The notes under the pieces: generated by a model
Told to the model about the DNA's origin: nothing
What the model saw: only the letters and a program-made list of their open reading frames with translations
The model's database searches: none
Position numbers and translations under genes: made by a program
Shown: in pieces, positions 1 through 6,046 of the stretch
Layout of the letters: every line of letters begins with the position of its first letter
Numbering within the stretch: the first letter of the stretch is position 1
Virus record (IMG/VR): IMGVR_UViG_3300030117_003124
Coordinates: 1-48,382 of that record
Strand: one strand, 5' to 3'
DNA: 48,382 nt
Source: a virus

Positions 1-98
1 ATAGTAAGTCCATTCACTTACTAACTTAGGTTCTAAGTAATACTTGCGTTGCTCTTCTACTTCAAAGCCTTCAATTCGTTTCATAACAAATTGTCTAG
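1..98. repeat. Terminal direct repeat, left copy
   Basis: Bases 1-98 are identical to 48284-48381 at the right end; only the very last base of the window (48382, g instead of c) differs. A perfect repeat confined to the contig ends and lying inside one open reading frame is what assembly of a circular or circularly permuted genome gives, so the true unit is about 48.28 kb. It is less likely to be a packaged terminal repeat, because it lies inside a small gene rather than at a boundary next to the terminase, but that cannot be excluded. Confidence 0.85.
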
Positions 99-141
99 CA
101 AGTAAATGCAATTCGTTTTTATTATATCTTTTCTTTTTCAT
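1..141 (-). CDS. Small phage protein, N-terminal part (gene continues across contig ends)
   Basis: The ATG at 141 follows a GGAGG ribosome binding site and opens a frame (MKKKRYNKNELHLLARQFV...) that runs off the left end. Through the 98-bp terminal repeat it continues from 48283 down to a stop at 48173, giving an 83-residue basic, aromatic-rich protein without a recognisable domain. An internal ATG (MKRIEG...) exists 19 codons in, but the ribosome binding site supports the longer start. It overlaps the 3' end of the MazG-like gene upstream by 20 bases, as expected for one minus-strand operon. Function unknown. Confidence 0.75.
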   Translation of the reverse strand, partial: MKKKRYNKNELHLLARQFVMKRIEGFEVEEQRKYYLEPKLVSEWTYY

Positions 142-511
142 AGTATTCCTCCATAAACAATATTGTTTGTAAAGCTATGTTAAATAAGATTTGTCCAAAA
201 CGATGTGCTCTCATACCTTCTTCTTCTGACTGTGCTTTTTCTAACCAAGCTAGTCTTACTGATGACAAGTATACAAGTGCATCACATAGTTCTTCGTATG
301 CTTCTCTTGTAAAAACTCTACCATCATCTTCGGTAATAGGTACTTGTTTACCATATTTTTCAGCACCAATATCTATACGATGTGCTATATCCATTACTAA
401 ATCTTTGTCTAGCGTTGAATTAAATGGTATAAGGTCTTCAGCATCAAGCTGCTCTCTAACCATTTTTAAAGTACCTTGTATTTGTTTGATAATGCGTGCG
501 TTATTATCCAT
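122..511 (-). CDS. MazG-like nucleotide pyrophosphohydrolase
   Basis: A 129-residue, almost wholly helical protein. The central segment (about residues 45-88: RIDIGAEKYG, then E-x3-EELCDALVYLSSV) matches the phage all-alpha NTP pyrophosphatase pattern R-x-x-x-G-x-x-KYG followed by EEL-x-DA-x-x-Y. In that family the clustered Glu/Asp residues bind Mg2+ and hydrolyse (d)NTPs to NMP and pyrophosphate. Known phage members are thought to adjust nucleotide pools or alarmones; which substrate is used here is not visible. It lies in the early minus-strand operon, its ATG directly abutting the stop of the 511-855 gene. Family confidence is good, exact activity is inference. Confidence 0.7.
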   Translation of the reverse strand: MDNNARIIKQIQGTLKMVREQLDAEDLIPFNSTLDKDLVMDIAHRIDIGAEKYGKQVPITEDDGRVFTREAYEELCDALVYLSSVRLAWLEKAQSEEEGMRAHRFGQILFNIALQTILFMEEYYEKEKI

Positions 512-855
512 TATAACTCTACTCCATCTTCTACACGTTCTACAACAATGTTTTGATTGCCTTCTGCTAAGTCACGTGCTATTTGTTTAACTACTGGGTG
601 AGCATCTGGTTCCATAGTAAATTTAATTACTTCTGGTTCTTGTTTTGTTTTACGTGCTTCAAGGAACCATTCTTTAGCTCCTGAGCTTGGTCTACCTCTA
701 CCTTTTGATGGTAGCATTTTACCAGCATCTACTAACTCTTGTTCGGTTACTAAACCTTGATTTATTAGTTTTCTTGCTATTGTATAATCAGATTTAGATA
801 ATCCTCTTGCGTGTGCTTTACCAGTTCCTGGTCTTAGTGCGTCTTGTTTTTTCAT
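511..855 (-). CDS. Hypothetical protein with AT-hook-like motif
   Basis: 114 residues with a basic N-terminal half and an acidic C-terminus. Around residue 50-56 is KGRGRPS, whose GRGRP core is the classical AT-hook that lies in the minor groove of AT-rich DNA. Before it comes a helical stretch (LSKSDYTIARKLINQGLVTEQEL) that could be a small helix-turn-helix. I infer a DNA-binding accessory protein, but no family is recognised. Its stop shares one base with the MazG-like ATG (translational coupling). Confidence 0.65.
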   Translation of the reverse strand: MKKQDALRPGTGKAHARGLSKSDYTIARKLINQGLVTEQELVDAGKMLPSKGRGRPSSGAKEWFLEARKTKQEPEVIKFTMEPDAHPVVKQIARDLAEGNQNIVVERVEDGVEL

Positions 856-1095
856 TTAGCCCTCCATGTGTTTTGTTCTTAAATGGTCATTACGTTCATG
901 ATTTAGGTTTGATATATCATCTTCTATTTCAGATAATCTTTCTTCAAATTCTGCTGTTATACTATCTGTATCAAGATAATAACCAGTTTCTTCGTCAAAA
1001 GAATAATATATATCTATTTTTATTGCAGCATCTAGTTTTTTGTCATTATCAAATTTATCAATATAAGATAATCTTACGTTATTTCTACTTTTCAC
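856..1095 (-). CDS. Hypothetical acidic coiled-coil protein
   Basis: 79 residues, rich in Asp/Glu/Asn, with a probable helical C-terminal half (EFEERLSEIEDDISNLNHERNDHL) that has coiled-coil heptad spacing. Its ATG overlaps the stop of the upstream zinc-type gene (ATG at 1095, stop at 1092). No family recognised. Confidence 0.65.
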   Translation of the reverse strand: MKSRNNVRLSYIDKFDNDKKLDAAIKIDIYYSFDEETGYYLDTDSITAEFEERLSEIEDDISNLNHERNDHLRTKHMEG

Positions 1096-1355
1096 ATTCT
1101 ACTCCCATCCATTATTTTATCATATTTATCTTTATTGCCTCCGCATTCTTCAGCAATCTTTTCTTGAAATTCAAAGTATGTAATTGGTGATGCTTCATCA
1201 TTACAAGTATTGCACCAAAATATAGTATCAGAATCTGGTGATGATACTTCTAAGGTATTCATATTTACCCAAGCTTTTTCATCTACATCTTCTGAGCCGC
1301 AATAATCGCATACATACATATCATCCATGTCTTTACTTTTTTGTGCTATCTTCAT
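1092..1355 (-). CDS. Small Cys-rich (zinc-ribbon type) protein
   Basis: 87 residues from the ATG at 1355, which has AGGAG 6 bases upstream; a longer reading from 1370 lacks such a site. Two CxxC pairs (CDYCGSEDVDEKAW and about 30 residues later FWCNTCNDE) form a treble-clef or ribbon-like C4 zinc site. The C-terminal half contains an acidic/charged helix. C4 ribbons in small phage proteins usually bind nucleic acid or a host polymerase, but no specific family is recognised. It overlaps the upstream 1333-1539 gene by 23 bases. Confidence 0.7.
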   Translation of the reverse strand: MKIAQKSKDMDDMYVCDYCGSEDVDEKAWVNMNTLEVSSPDSDTIFWCNTCNDEASPITYFEFQEKIAEECGGNKDKYDKIMDGSRM

Positions 1356-1539
1356 TTGCACTCCTATCATATTGTTCTATCCAAGTTTTTCTAACTCTTT
1401 TAGGATAACCTGTAAACCAATACCAATGTCCAAAGCGTTCATAAAATTCTTTGTTTGTTTGTTGACGCCATTTTTTAGTTAGTTTTACATTTGTTTCTAT
1501 ATAGAATTTTGGTTCTCCATCTATTACTTTCCAAGGCAT
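1333..1539 (-). CDS. Hypothetical basic aromatic-rich protein
   Basis: 68 residues beginning MPWKVIDG, with AGGAGG just upstream (1545-1551). It is rich in Trp/Tyr/Phe and Arg/Lys (ERFGHWYWFTGYPKRVRKTW), so probably a compact folded domain. No family recognised. It is the first gene after the structured gap 1540-1812 and probably leads the 1539-to-1 sub-operon. Confidence 0.65.
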   Translation of the reverse strand: MPWKVIDGEPKFYIETNVKLTKKWRQQTNKEFYERFGHWYWFTGYPKRVRKTWIEQYDRSANEDSTKK

Positions 1540-1562
1540 ATGCCCTCCTAATTATTTATCAT

Positions 1563-1685
1563 CCCCTAGCCGTGTTTACCATCTAGATTTATACCCCACC
1601 CACCTTTGAGAATGGTTAGTCGTTGCGAACCTAGCAACAGTTCTTTATCTCGGTGCTTTGTGACGTACCAGGCCGACACTAGGGG
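1563..1685 (-). ncRNA. Inverted-repeat-bounded structured block 1
   Basis: A 123-nt non-coding block with complementary ends: CCCCTAG at 1563-1569 and CTAGGGG at 1679-1685, extendable with GTGT/ACAC inside. Internally there is GTTGC/GCAAC and a palindrome ATCTAGAT. GC content is clearly higher than in neighbouring genes, as structured RNAs show in AT-rich genomes. Strand is assumed from the surrounding minus-strand genes. Function unknown: processing, termination or a regulatory RNA are possible. It is one of about a dozen similar blocks in this genome. Confidence 0.5.
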
Positions 1686-1694
1686 ACAATTATT

Positions 1695-1804
1695 ATATAG
1701 AAAGAAACTCTGTCCCCAACCGATTATATTAAAGGTATCGCCCTAGGGTTCGGTCCGTCATTGAGTTTTACGATATAATTTTTCTTCATATCAACTTTCT
1801 ATAT
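1695..1804 (-). ncRNA. Inverted-repeat-bounded structured block 2
   Basis: Bounded by a perfect 10-bp inverted repeat (ATATAGAAAG at 1695-1704; CTTTCTATAT at 1795-1804). Inside, AAACTC (1705-1710) pairs with GAGTTT (1763-1768), and ATTATAT pairs with ATATAAT downstream of GAGTTT, crossing that stem as a pseudoknot would. CCCTAGGG is a central palindrome. A 21-codon frame lies inside on the minus strand but lacks a good ribosome site and is not called. It sits between the 1813 stop and block 1. Confidence 0.45.
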
Positions 1805-1812
1805 TTATTAAA

Positions 1813-2262
1813 TTACCAACTACATTCGTAGATGACTGTTTCGCCATCTGCTAATGCTTCTCTTGCAAACTCTACAAATTCTAAATCTTTTTCTTTGTAG
1901 TCTTTTGCTGATTCTTCTTGGAACTCGTGACCCCAAAAGAATCCTCCATCACAAAAATATCTGCAATACCCATTGTTTATTGCTTCTTCTAATTTGTCAA
2001 TGTCATCTTCTAGTAGTTCTATTTGATTCCAAGATATAGGATTCCAGACATATTCTTCATCATTAATTTTGTCTTGTTCCCATTTTGATTTAAGTTTATT
2101 TCTTTCCATATAAATAGTGTTCATAAACTCTTGTAATCTTGCGTGTTTACGCCATTCAAATGGACCTGCCATCTGATATTTCTCTTCTTTCTTTTCACCT
2201 TGTGGTGTTGTGTATTCGTACACTTTTTCACGCATTGTACCTGCATATTGGTCTAATCCCAT
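1813..2262 (-). CDS. GLDxY-type phage hypothetical protein
   Basis: 149 residues, starting MGLDQYAG, with a downstream WRKHARLQEFM segment. The MGLD(M/Q)Y start plus W-R-K-x-x-x-L/I-x-x-(W/F)-M is a pattern I associate with a widespread uncharacterised family in phages of many hosts. The middle is a long charged helix, and the C-terminal third (YCRYFCDGGFFWGHEF) is Cys/aromatic-rich. Biochemical role unknown. Ribosome site AGGAGA upstream. It follows 2277-2642 in the same operon. Confidence 0.7.
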   Translation of the reverse strand: MGLDQYAGTMREKVYEYTTPQGEKKEEKYQMAGPFEWRKHARLQEFMNTIYMERNKLKSKWEQDKINDEEYVWNPISWNQIELLEDDIDKLEEAINNGYCRYFCDGGFFWGHEFQEESAKDYKEKDLEFVEFAREALADGETVIYECSW

Positions 2263-2276
2263 ATTATTTCTCCTTA

Positions 2277-2642
2277 TTATAGTTCTGCTTCATAATAGCA
2301 AGAACCTTGTTCTTTTATACAAGCAACTATTTGCTTGCCTAATCTTAATCTTGCATACCATACAAGCAATTCTTTAAGTTTATCTTCACTTATATTTAAT
2401 GCTTTAGCAAGTTCTTCATGCGTATATGAATCGTGTTCAGTAAAAAATTTATCTATTTCTTTTTTATATTTACCTAATGTATCTAAACATTCTTGAACAC
2501 CTTCTTCTGCTGTTTCTAAGTCATCAGAATAATATTGAATATGATTTTGTTGCTCACGCATACCAAAGTATTCACCATCATCAGACGATTGTACTGCAAA
2601 CCAAAACTTACCTTCTATATCTCCGTGGTAATATCTTCCCAT
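2277..2642 (-). CDS. Phage hypothetical protein (GDIEGKFWFAVQ type)
   Basis: 121 residues. The N-terminal 30 residues (MGRYYHGDIEGKFWFAVQ) look like a conserved beta-rich phage module; residues 40-105 are predominantly helical, with a possible helix-turn-helix in EELAKALNISEDKLKELLVWY. No biochemical function is known to me. AGGAGA ribosome site upstream; only one base separates it from the upstream gene. Confidence 0.65.
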   Translation of the reverse strand: MGRYYHGDIEGKFWFAVQSSDDGEYFGMREQQNHIQYYSDDLETAEEGVQECLDTLGKYKKEIDKFFTEHDSYTHEELAKALNISEDKLKELLVWYARLRLGKQIVACIKEQGSCYYEAEL

Positions 2643-2643
2643 A

Positions 2644-2919
2644 TTATGTTCTCCTTATTTTTTCTGTTTCTAAAATACAAATTATTACTTCCATGTATGG
2701 CTCTAAGTATTTATGTGGTACTTTGTTTTGTATATCTTTTTCTAAATGCCAAATGTAATCAACTAAATCTACATCCCAATTATCAAAACAACCGTCGCAC
2801 ATATCATTTACTACTCTACATTCTTCTGGAATATATTTATCCCAATCTAATTCCATATTCCATACATCAGTATCTGTAAATATTCTATCGCATCTATTAC
2901 ATTGTTTATTAAGCTGCAT
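2644..2919 (-). CDS. Small C4 zinc-type protein
   Basis: 91 residues with CNRC at the N-terminus (residues 6-9) and CDGC at about residues 41-44, a CxxC...CxxC arrangement typical of a single zinc site, followed by a helical tail. Likely a nucleic-acid- or protein-binding phage accessory protein; no family recognised. GGAGAAA ribosome site lies upstream of the ATG at 2919. It is the first gene after the large non-coding stretch 2920-3326. Confidence 0.65.
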   Translation of the reverse strand: MQLNKQCNRCDRIFTDTDVWNMELDWDKYIPEECRVVNDMCDGCFDNWDVDLVDYIWHLEKDIQNKVPHKYLEPYMEVIICILETEKIRRT

Positions 2920-2936
2920 TTTATTTCTCCATATCT

Positions 2937-3063
2937 AAATGAGGTATTCTTGCTCTCTCTACTTTAATATGTAGCATCGCCTATCTTAATCCAGTTCTCG
3001 TAAGGTTACTGAGTAAGCTCCAATGATTTCAACATATCTCATCTATGTCTTCATACCTCATTT
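2937..3063 (-). ncRNA. Inverted-repeat-bounded structured block 3
   Basis: A 127-nt block bounded by a perfect 11-bp inverted repeat: AAATGAGGTAT (2937-2947) and ATACCTCATTT (3053-3063). Short internal hairpins (ACATA/TATGT, CTAC/GTAG, CAGT/ACTG) would give a multibranched fold. No coding frame with a ribosome site is present. Its arms share GAGG/CCTC with blocks 4 and 5 that follow, so the three may be relatives. Confidence 0.5.
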
Positions 3064-3088
3064 GTATTTATTATTATTTATATTATTC

Positions 3089-3155
3089 AGAACTGAGGCA
3101 ACTCAAATATACCGATGCATCGTCTAGAATATATTTATATTGTTGCCTCTATTCT
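3089..3155 (-). ncRNA. Structured block 4 (tandem paralogue A)
   Basis: Arms AGAActGAGGCAAC (3089-3102) and GTTGCCTCtaTTCT (3142-3155): an 8-bp stem, a 2x2 internal loop and a further 4 bp. Inside, AAATATA pairs with TATATTT and encloses the palindrome CGATGCATCG, so the whole block is one long hairpin. The outer sequence CAGAACTGAGG...CCTCTATTCT is repeated in block 5 while the core differs. Confidence 0.55.
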
Positions 3156-3163
3156 AATTATTC

Positions 3164-3222
3164 AGAACTGAGGTAGTAATGCTTCTAGCTAAGCCGTCAG
3201 ACTTACATGCTACCTCTATTCT
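3164..3222 (-). ncRNA. Structured block 5 (tandem paralogue B)
   Basis: Arms AGAActGAGGTAG (3164-3176) and CTACCTCtaTTCT (3210-3222), with the same outer helix and the same ct/ta internal loop as block 4 but a different 7-bp inner helix and core. Inner-stem bases changed on both sides relative to block 4 (GGCAAC/GTTGCC versus GGTAG/CTACC), which is compensatory and argues for a selected structure. Confidence 0.55.
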
Positions 3223-3227
3223 GATTG

Positions 3228-3326
3228 AACTCACTGGGCATCTACTGGAGCTCTTCCATGTATCATCCTATGTGAGTATTGCTACGCAATCATCAGGATA
3301 TTCCTGTTATCGGACCACCTGACAAA
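3228..3326 (-). other. Hairpin-rich non-coding stretch after the 3327 gene
   Basis: Directly 3' of the minus-strand stop at 3327. It holds two short hairpins with 3-nt loops, CAGGA-TAT-TCCTG (3294-3306) and ATTGC-TAC-GCAAT (3278-3290), plus a 6-bp ACTCAC/GTGAGT pairing that closes a wider loop. No T-run follows, so it is not a classical intrinsic terminator. With blocks 3-5 it accounts for the gene-free interval 2920-3326. Confidence 0.4.
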
Positions 3327-4049
3327 TTAGTCTTGAAGTTCGCCTGTATTAGGGTCTACTTCTTTCATACCATTTTCAGTTTGTTCTAAACCGTCTATGA
3401 TATTAATGTTTTGATTAGCAAGTCTATCTAACATAAACTTTCTAAATTGACTTACATGCATATCACCTTTGGCATCATCTATCATACTTAGTTTATCGTG
3501 AAGAAACTCTTCAATGTCATCCCATTCAAGATTTTTGCCTGTGTCATACATATAGTTTATTAACTTGTCATCGCTTGGATGTACAGTTTTGTACCATTCA
3601 ATAGAGTTTTCATCCATAGTAAATGTTTCACTTTCAATTTCATACTCTATATCTTCGAATGCTACTTCATTTAGTGCTTCTCTAAATGGTTCTGTGTCGT
3701 CAAACTCAGGGTCTGCGCCCTCAACTAACACTTCATTTAGATTTACACAATTTGCATATGTATCATATATTTCATGGTCTTGTTCATAGTAACTAACACG
3801 ATAATCTGCATTAGCTGCAACTTCACCATATTCATATAAGTTTCTTGCTGTTGATTTTGCTGATTTATCATAGCAAGCATTTAAACCATTGTAAATATCA
3901 ATAGCACTTAATGTTTGTGTATTGATATCTATTACATTCATTATTTTCCAGTAATTATAAAACATACCTGAAATAATGTCAATGTTTGGTGCTTGTCTTG
4001 CATCATCAACAAGTCTATTATATAGGAACCACATAGTTCTATCTATCAT
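3327..4049 (-). CDS. Hypothetical acidic protein, 240 aa
   Basis: Start chosen at the ATG at 4049 (MIDRTMWFLYN), preceded by AGAGAGAT; a frame beginning 16 codons earlier would run into the adjoining inverted-repeat block. The protein is acidic, rich in Asp/Glu/Asn/Tyr, mostly helical, with no recognisable motif, membrane segment or Cys cluster. It is the largest gene of this early segment and stands alone between two structured gaps (block 6 upstream, hairpins downstream), which suggests a monocistronic unit. Function unknown. Confidence 0.65.
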   Translation of the reverse strand: MIDRTMWFLYNRLVDDARQAPNIDIISGMFYNYWKIMNVIDINTQTLSAIDIYNGLNACYDKSAKSTARNLYEYGEVAANADYRVSYYEQDHEIYDTYANCVNLNEVLVEGADPEFDDTEPFREALNEVAFEDIEYEIESETFTMDENSIEWYKTVHPSDDKLINYMYDTGKNLEWDDIEEFLHDKLSMIDDAKGDMHVSQFRKFMLDRLANQNINIIDGLEQTENGMKEVDPNTGELQD

Positions 4050-4072
4050 TTTTATCTCTCTTTCATTGTTAA

Positions 4073-4152
4073 TACAATAATGGAACCCACTCCACACCTC
4101 ACCTGGCGTATAACCGTCGACATCCGTTTACGCTGTTTGTTCCATTATTGTA
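4073..4152 (-). ncRNA. Inverted-repeat-bounded structured block 6
   Basis: Bounded by the longest perfect inverted repeat of the set: 14 bp, TACAATAATGGAAC (4073-4086) with GTTCCATTATTGTA (4139-4152), enclosing a 52-nt GC-richer core with GCGTA/TACGC. It separates the 4160-4477 gene from the 3327-4049 gene. An ordinary intrinsic terminator would have a short loop and a T-run; neither is present. Confidence 0.55.
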
Positions 4153-4159
4153 GTTATTA

Positions 4160-4477
4160 TTAATCTAATAGCGTCATATACGCTTTTGCATTATTATCTC
4201 TAAACCAATCTAATCCTTGTCTTACAATTTTCTGTAATCCAGGACTTGTCATATACATTGGCATCATTTGTGAACCCATTATCATTGAATACACACTTTC
4301 TTCTACTGGTGTTAATGTATATGATTCACCGCTAAATGGATTTTTGACTGTTAGCAACTCGTGTCCTTCTTCAAGGAATGTTGCTTCACCCATTTCGTAA
4401 GGAAATTTTGTATATTTTTCTTTACTTGTTACTTCTTGTCCTGTACCGTCTATATATGTTATATATTCTTTTTTCAC
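4160..4477 (-). CDS. Phage hypothetical protein (WFRxNNAKAYMxLLD type)
   Basis: 105 residues. The N-terminal half is beta-rich with a TVKNPFSGE segment; the C-terminal half is helical, Met-rich (MIMGSQMMPMYM) and ends GLDWFRDNNAKAYMTLLD. I associate this ending with an uncharacterised phage family, without a known function. ATG overlaps the end of the 4474-4668 gene by 4 bases. Confidence 0.6.
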   Translation of the reverse strand: MKKEYITYIDGTGQEVTSKEKYTKFPYEMGEATFLEEGHELLTVKNPFSGESYTLTPVEESVYSMIMGSQMMPMYMTSPGLQKIVRQGLDWFRDNNAKAYMTLLD

Positions 4478-4668
4478 CTGTATCTCTCCTGTTCATCCAT
4501 AAATTCATCTTCTGCATATGATGAGAACTCTTCGTGCAGTCCTGAGACTGTATCAATAAATTCTCTTGCAACTACTTCACCTTCTTTGTTGTAGTAATAG
4601 GCAATCACATCATCGCCTTCTGTTTTTACTTCTCTTTTATATACGTTTAAATCTAATATTTGTTCCAT
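4474..4668 (-). CDS. Small acidic hypothetical protein
   Basis: 64 residues, highly acidic C-terminal half (EEFSSYAEDEFMDEQERYR). No motif recognised. It overlaps its upstream neighbour by 16 bases and its downstream neighbour by 4, indicating coupled translation. Confidence 0.55.
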   Translation of the reverse strand: MEQILDLNVYKREVKTEGDDVIAYYYNKEGEVVAREFIDTVSGLHEEFSSYAEDEFMDEQERYR

Positions 4669-4805
4669 ATTGTTTCTCCTAATGATTTATAATATTTGAA
4701 ATATATTTTATGTTCTTTTATTTCACGTTTCATATTAATAAGCATATTACGCTCTTGAATTTTTCTTTCTTTTATCATTTGTTTAGCTTGTTCTATTGTA
4801 CACAT
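4653..4805 (-). CDS. Small basic helical protein, 50 aa
   Basis: A short frame beginning MCTIEQAKQMIKERK, with AAGGAG seven bases upstream of the ATG at 4805, ending within the start of the 4474-4668 gene. It is Lys/Arg/Glu-rich and probably a single amphipathic helix followed by an aromatic tail (KIYFKYYKSLGE). Ribosome site and overlap favour a real gene; function unknown. Confidence 0.6.
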   Translation of the reverse strand: MCTIEQAKQMIKERKIQERNMLINMKREIKEHKIYFKYYKSLGETIWNKY

Positions 4806-4833
4806 TGTTTTTCTCCTTATATTAATGAAATTT

Positions 4834-5005
4834 TTGTATGCATATATTACTCTATCAATCCGTGTCCGCCTCTGATATGGGCTAACAAAGGAGTTTTGAT
4901 TAAAAAACTACCCACACCTAAGCACACTATGACAATTTTCAAGATATCTCAGGGAATTTATAGACCCGTACTAGACAGTTCACACCCTATCATATACGCA
5001 TACAA
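4834..5005 (-). ncRNA. Inverted-repeat-bounded structured block 7
   Basis: TTGTATGC (4834-4841) pairs perfectly with GCATACAA (4998-5005), and ATAT/ATAT can continue the helix, enclosing about 155 nt without a supported gene. Internally AGTTTT-gatt-AAAACT style pairing and the palindrome AGATATCT are seen. It is immediately followed by the pseudoknot-like block 8. GC is higher than in flanking genes. Confidence 0.4.
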
Positions 5006-5009
5006 TGTT

Positions 5010-5084
5010 AGTCAGTGGACCAAGAGAGTTTACATATGGAAATAGAAAAACAATCCACTGACTGGTTAAAAGATTACTCTCTTG
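5010..5084 (-). ncRNA. Pseudoknot-forming 3' element
   Basis: Two perfect helices interleave: a = AGTCAGTGGA (5010-5019) with a' = TCCACTGACT (5054-5063), and b = CAAGAGAGT (5021-5029) with b' = ACTCTCTTG (5076-5084). The order a-b-a'-b' cannot be drawn as nested hairpins and defines an H-type pseudoknot with one base between a and b. On the minus strand it begins at the base next to the stop codon of the 5085-5438 gene, so it would form the immediate 3' end of that mRNA. Confidence 0.6.
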
Positions 5085-5438
5085 TTATTGGACCCAAGAA
5101 GGTGTCCATTGCATATTAAACGATATAGTAACAGTACTATCCTCTTCTGTTATTTCATCAAGGATTTCTATTACTTCTTCACGCATCGTTTCTATGCTTT
5201 TACTTTCAGATTCTGTTTCTGCTTGTTTGACATAAGATTTATGTAAACTGTCAGATACAGCTTGTTCCTCGTCTGAAAGTTCTGGCAATGTGTATTCCGA
5301 TTGTGTCGGATGTTTTGGTAATATACCTACACTATTGCTGTTGCTACTTGGATTATACATCATATTAACCCAAGCTAAGTATGCTAATATTAATAACCCG
5401 ATACCTACTAATATTAACATTCGTTTGTCATTATTCAT
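5085..5438 (-). CDS. Single-pass membrane protein
   Basis: 117 residues from the ATG at 5438, which has AGGAGG five bases upstream. A short N-terminus (MNNDKR) is followed by one hydrophobic helix (about residues 7-28, LILVGIGLLILAYLAWVNMMY), then a long acidic, Ser/Glu-rich soluble tail. This is the architecture of a type II anchored protein; its position in the early module argues against a late spanin or holin. It could act in superinfection exclusion or membrane attachment, but no family is recognised. Confidence 0.65.
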   Translation of the reverse strand: MNNDKRMLILVGIGLLILAYLAWVNMMYNPSSNSNSVGILPKHPTQSEYTLPELSDEEQAVSDSLHKSYVKQAETESESKSIETMREEVIEILDEITEEDSTVTISFNMQWTPSWVQ

Positions 5439-5451
5439 ATGACCTCCTAAC

Positions 5452-5497
5452 ATAGGGCAAAGCCCTATACAAAATAGCTATATCGGCAAAGCCGATA
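5452..5497 (-). promoter_or_regulatory. Pair of 7-bp, 3-nt-loop mini-hairpins
   Basis: ATAGGGC-AAA-GCCCTAT (5452-5468) and TATCGGC-AAA-GCCGATA (5481-5497), both perfect, 12 bases apart, immediately before the ribosome site of the membrane-protein gene. They share the core GGCAAAGCC. Stems this short and regular with 3-nt loops recall the single-stranded hairpin promoters used by phage N4 virion RNA polymerase; alternatively they control translation of the gene. Confidence 0.4.
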
Positions 5498-5503
5498 CAA
5501 TAA

Positions 5504-5521
5504 TAAAAAAAATTATAAACT
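5504..5521 (-). promoter_or_regulatory. Degenerate copy of the T-rich motif
   Basis: On the plus strand eight A's are followed by TTATAAAC, resembling the A8-T-CATAAAGAT core of the motif copies at 7197, 7077 and 6605, and next to it is a small hairpin TGCAA/TTGCA (5521-5536). Read on the minus strand it precedes the membrane-protein gene. Weak match; could be chance in AT-rich DNA. Confidence 0.25.
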
Positions 5522-5549
5522 GCAACTTCTTTTGCATAGAGTGAATATG

Positions 5550-5588
5550 TGTAGGGTTTGGCTATCCTACAAGTATGTTGATTTTTTT
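5550..5588 (+). terminator. Possible plus-strand hairpin with T-run
   Basis: TGTAGG (5550-5555) and CCTACA (5566-5571) form a 6-bp stem with a 10-nt loop; ten bases further on is a run of seven T's (5582-5588). The distance to the T-run is long for an intrinsic terminator and no plus-strand gene lies upstream, so this may instead be one more structural hairpin. Confidence 0.25.
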
Positions 5589-5699
5589 GTGACTACCCTT
5601 GCTTTGCAACTGCAAGTGCCACATTACTTCATATACAACCTTATCGGGCATATCTCAAAATAGTTTGAATTGGTGTTCCCACCCTATTTCGTTGATACA

Positions 5700-5990
5700 T
5701 TATATATGACATAGCAAGGCTCGAGGTTTGACCTTGTTGACTATGCTTAAAGTAATCGTGCTACTAACCACCGATTGACCACTTAAGGTCCATCTTAAAT
5801 TGCGGGTTTTACACCATACTACCAATGTTTGTCTTTTGACTTGGTTATACACTTGTATAATCCCAATCCATATCGGGTAAACATTGTACCTGAAATCGTA
5901 GCACACGACCGCAATCCGTGCTTTGTTCACAGGTTTACATATTCTACTATCCTACATAAGAGCGACTTATATATTCAAGCATTCTATGAC
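5700..5990 (-). ncRNA. Structured non-coding region
   Basis: GC-richer than its surroundings and dense in hairpins: CATAG-CAAGG ... CCTTG-ttga-CTATG (5710-5745); an 8-bp inverted repeat CAATGTTT (5823-5830) / AAACATTG (5879-5886) that encloses the hairpin GGTTATAC-actt-GTATAA (5843-5860); and AGCAC/GTGCT nested in CCTG/CAGG (about 5889-5934). A 76-codon GTG frame spans the area (5930 to 5700), but it has no ribosome site and unlike-phage codon use, so I treat the region as RNA. It lies just downstream of motif copy 5991-6016. Confidence 0.45.
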
Positions 5991-6016
5991 AAAAAAAAGA
6001 AATCATAAAGATAAAA
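5991..6016 (-). promoter_or_regulatory. T-rich 26-nt motif, copy 1
   Basis: Plus-strand sequence is eight A's followed by GAAATCATAAAGATAAAA, differing at three positions from the copy at 7077-7102. Read on the minus strand it precedes the structured region 5700-5990 and the membrane-protein gene. Candidate phage-specific promoter. Confidence 0.45.
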
Positions 6017-6046
6017 CTGGTACAGAGTGTTTGCAATGCACAAGTT

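Noticed and set aside
177-590. Plus-strand frame opposite the MazG-like gene, and similar long antisense frames elsewhere
   Set aside because: AT-rich antisense shadows rich in Leu/Ser/Phe/Ile without ribosome sites; the opposite strand carries the coherent gene.
1728-1783. 21-codon minus-strand frame in structured block 2
   Set aside because: Very short, no Shine-Dalgarno, and lies inside an inverted-repeat-bounded block.
3089-3222. CRISPR array
   Set aside because: Only two repeat units, each itself an inverted repeat with an internal loop; no spacer regularity or cas genes.
5085-5438. Holin/spanin call for the membrane protein
   Set aside because: Lies in the early minus-strand module away from the late lysis-type genes; only the topology fits.
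5700-5930. 76-codon minus-strand frame starting GTG
   Set aside because: No ribosome site, codon use unlike neighbouring genes, and the stretch is full of inverted repeats; better explained as structured RNA.
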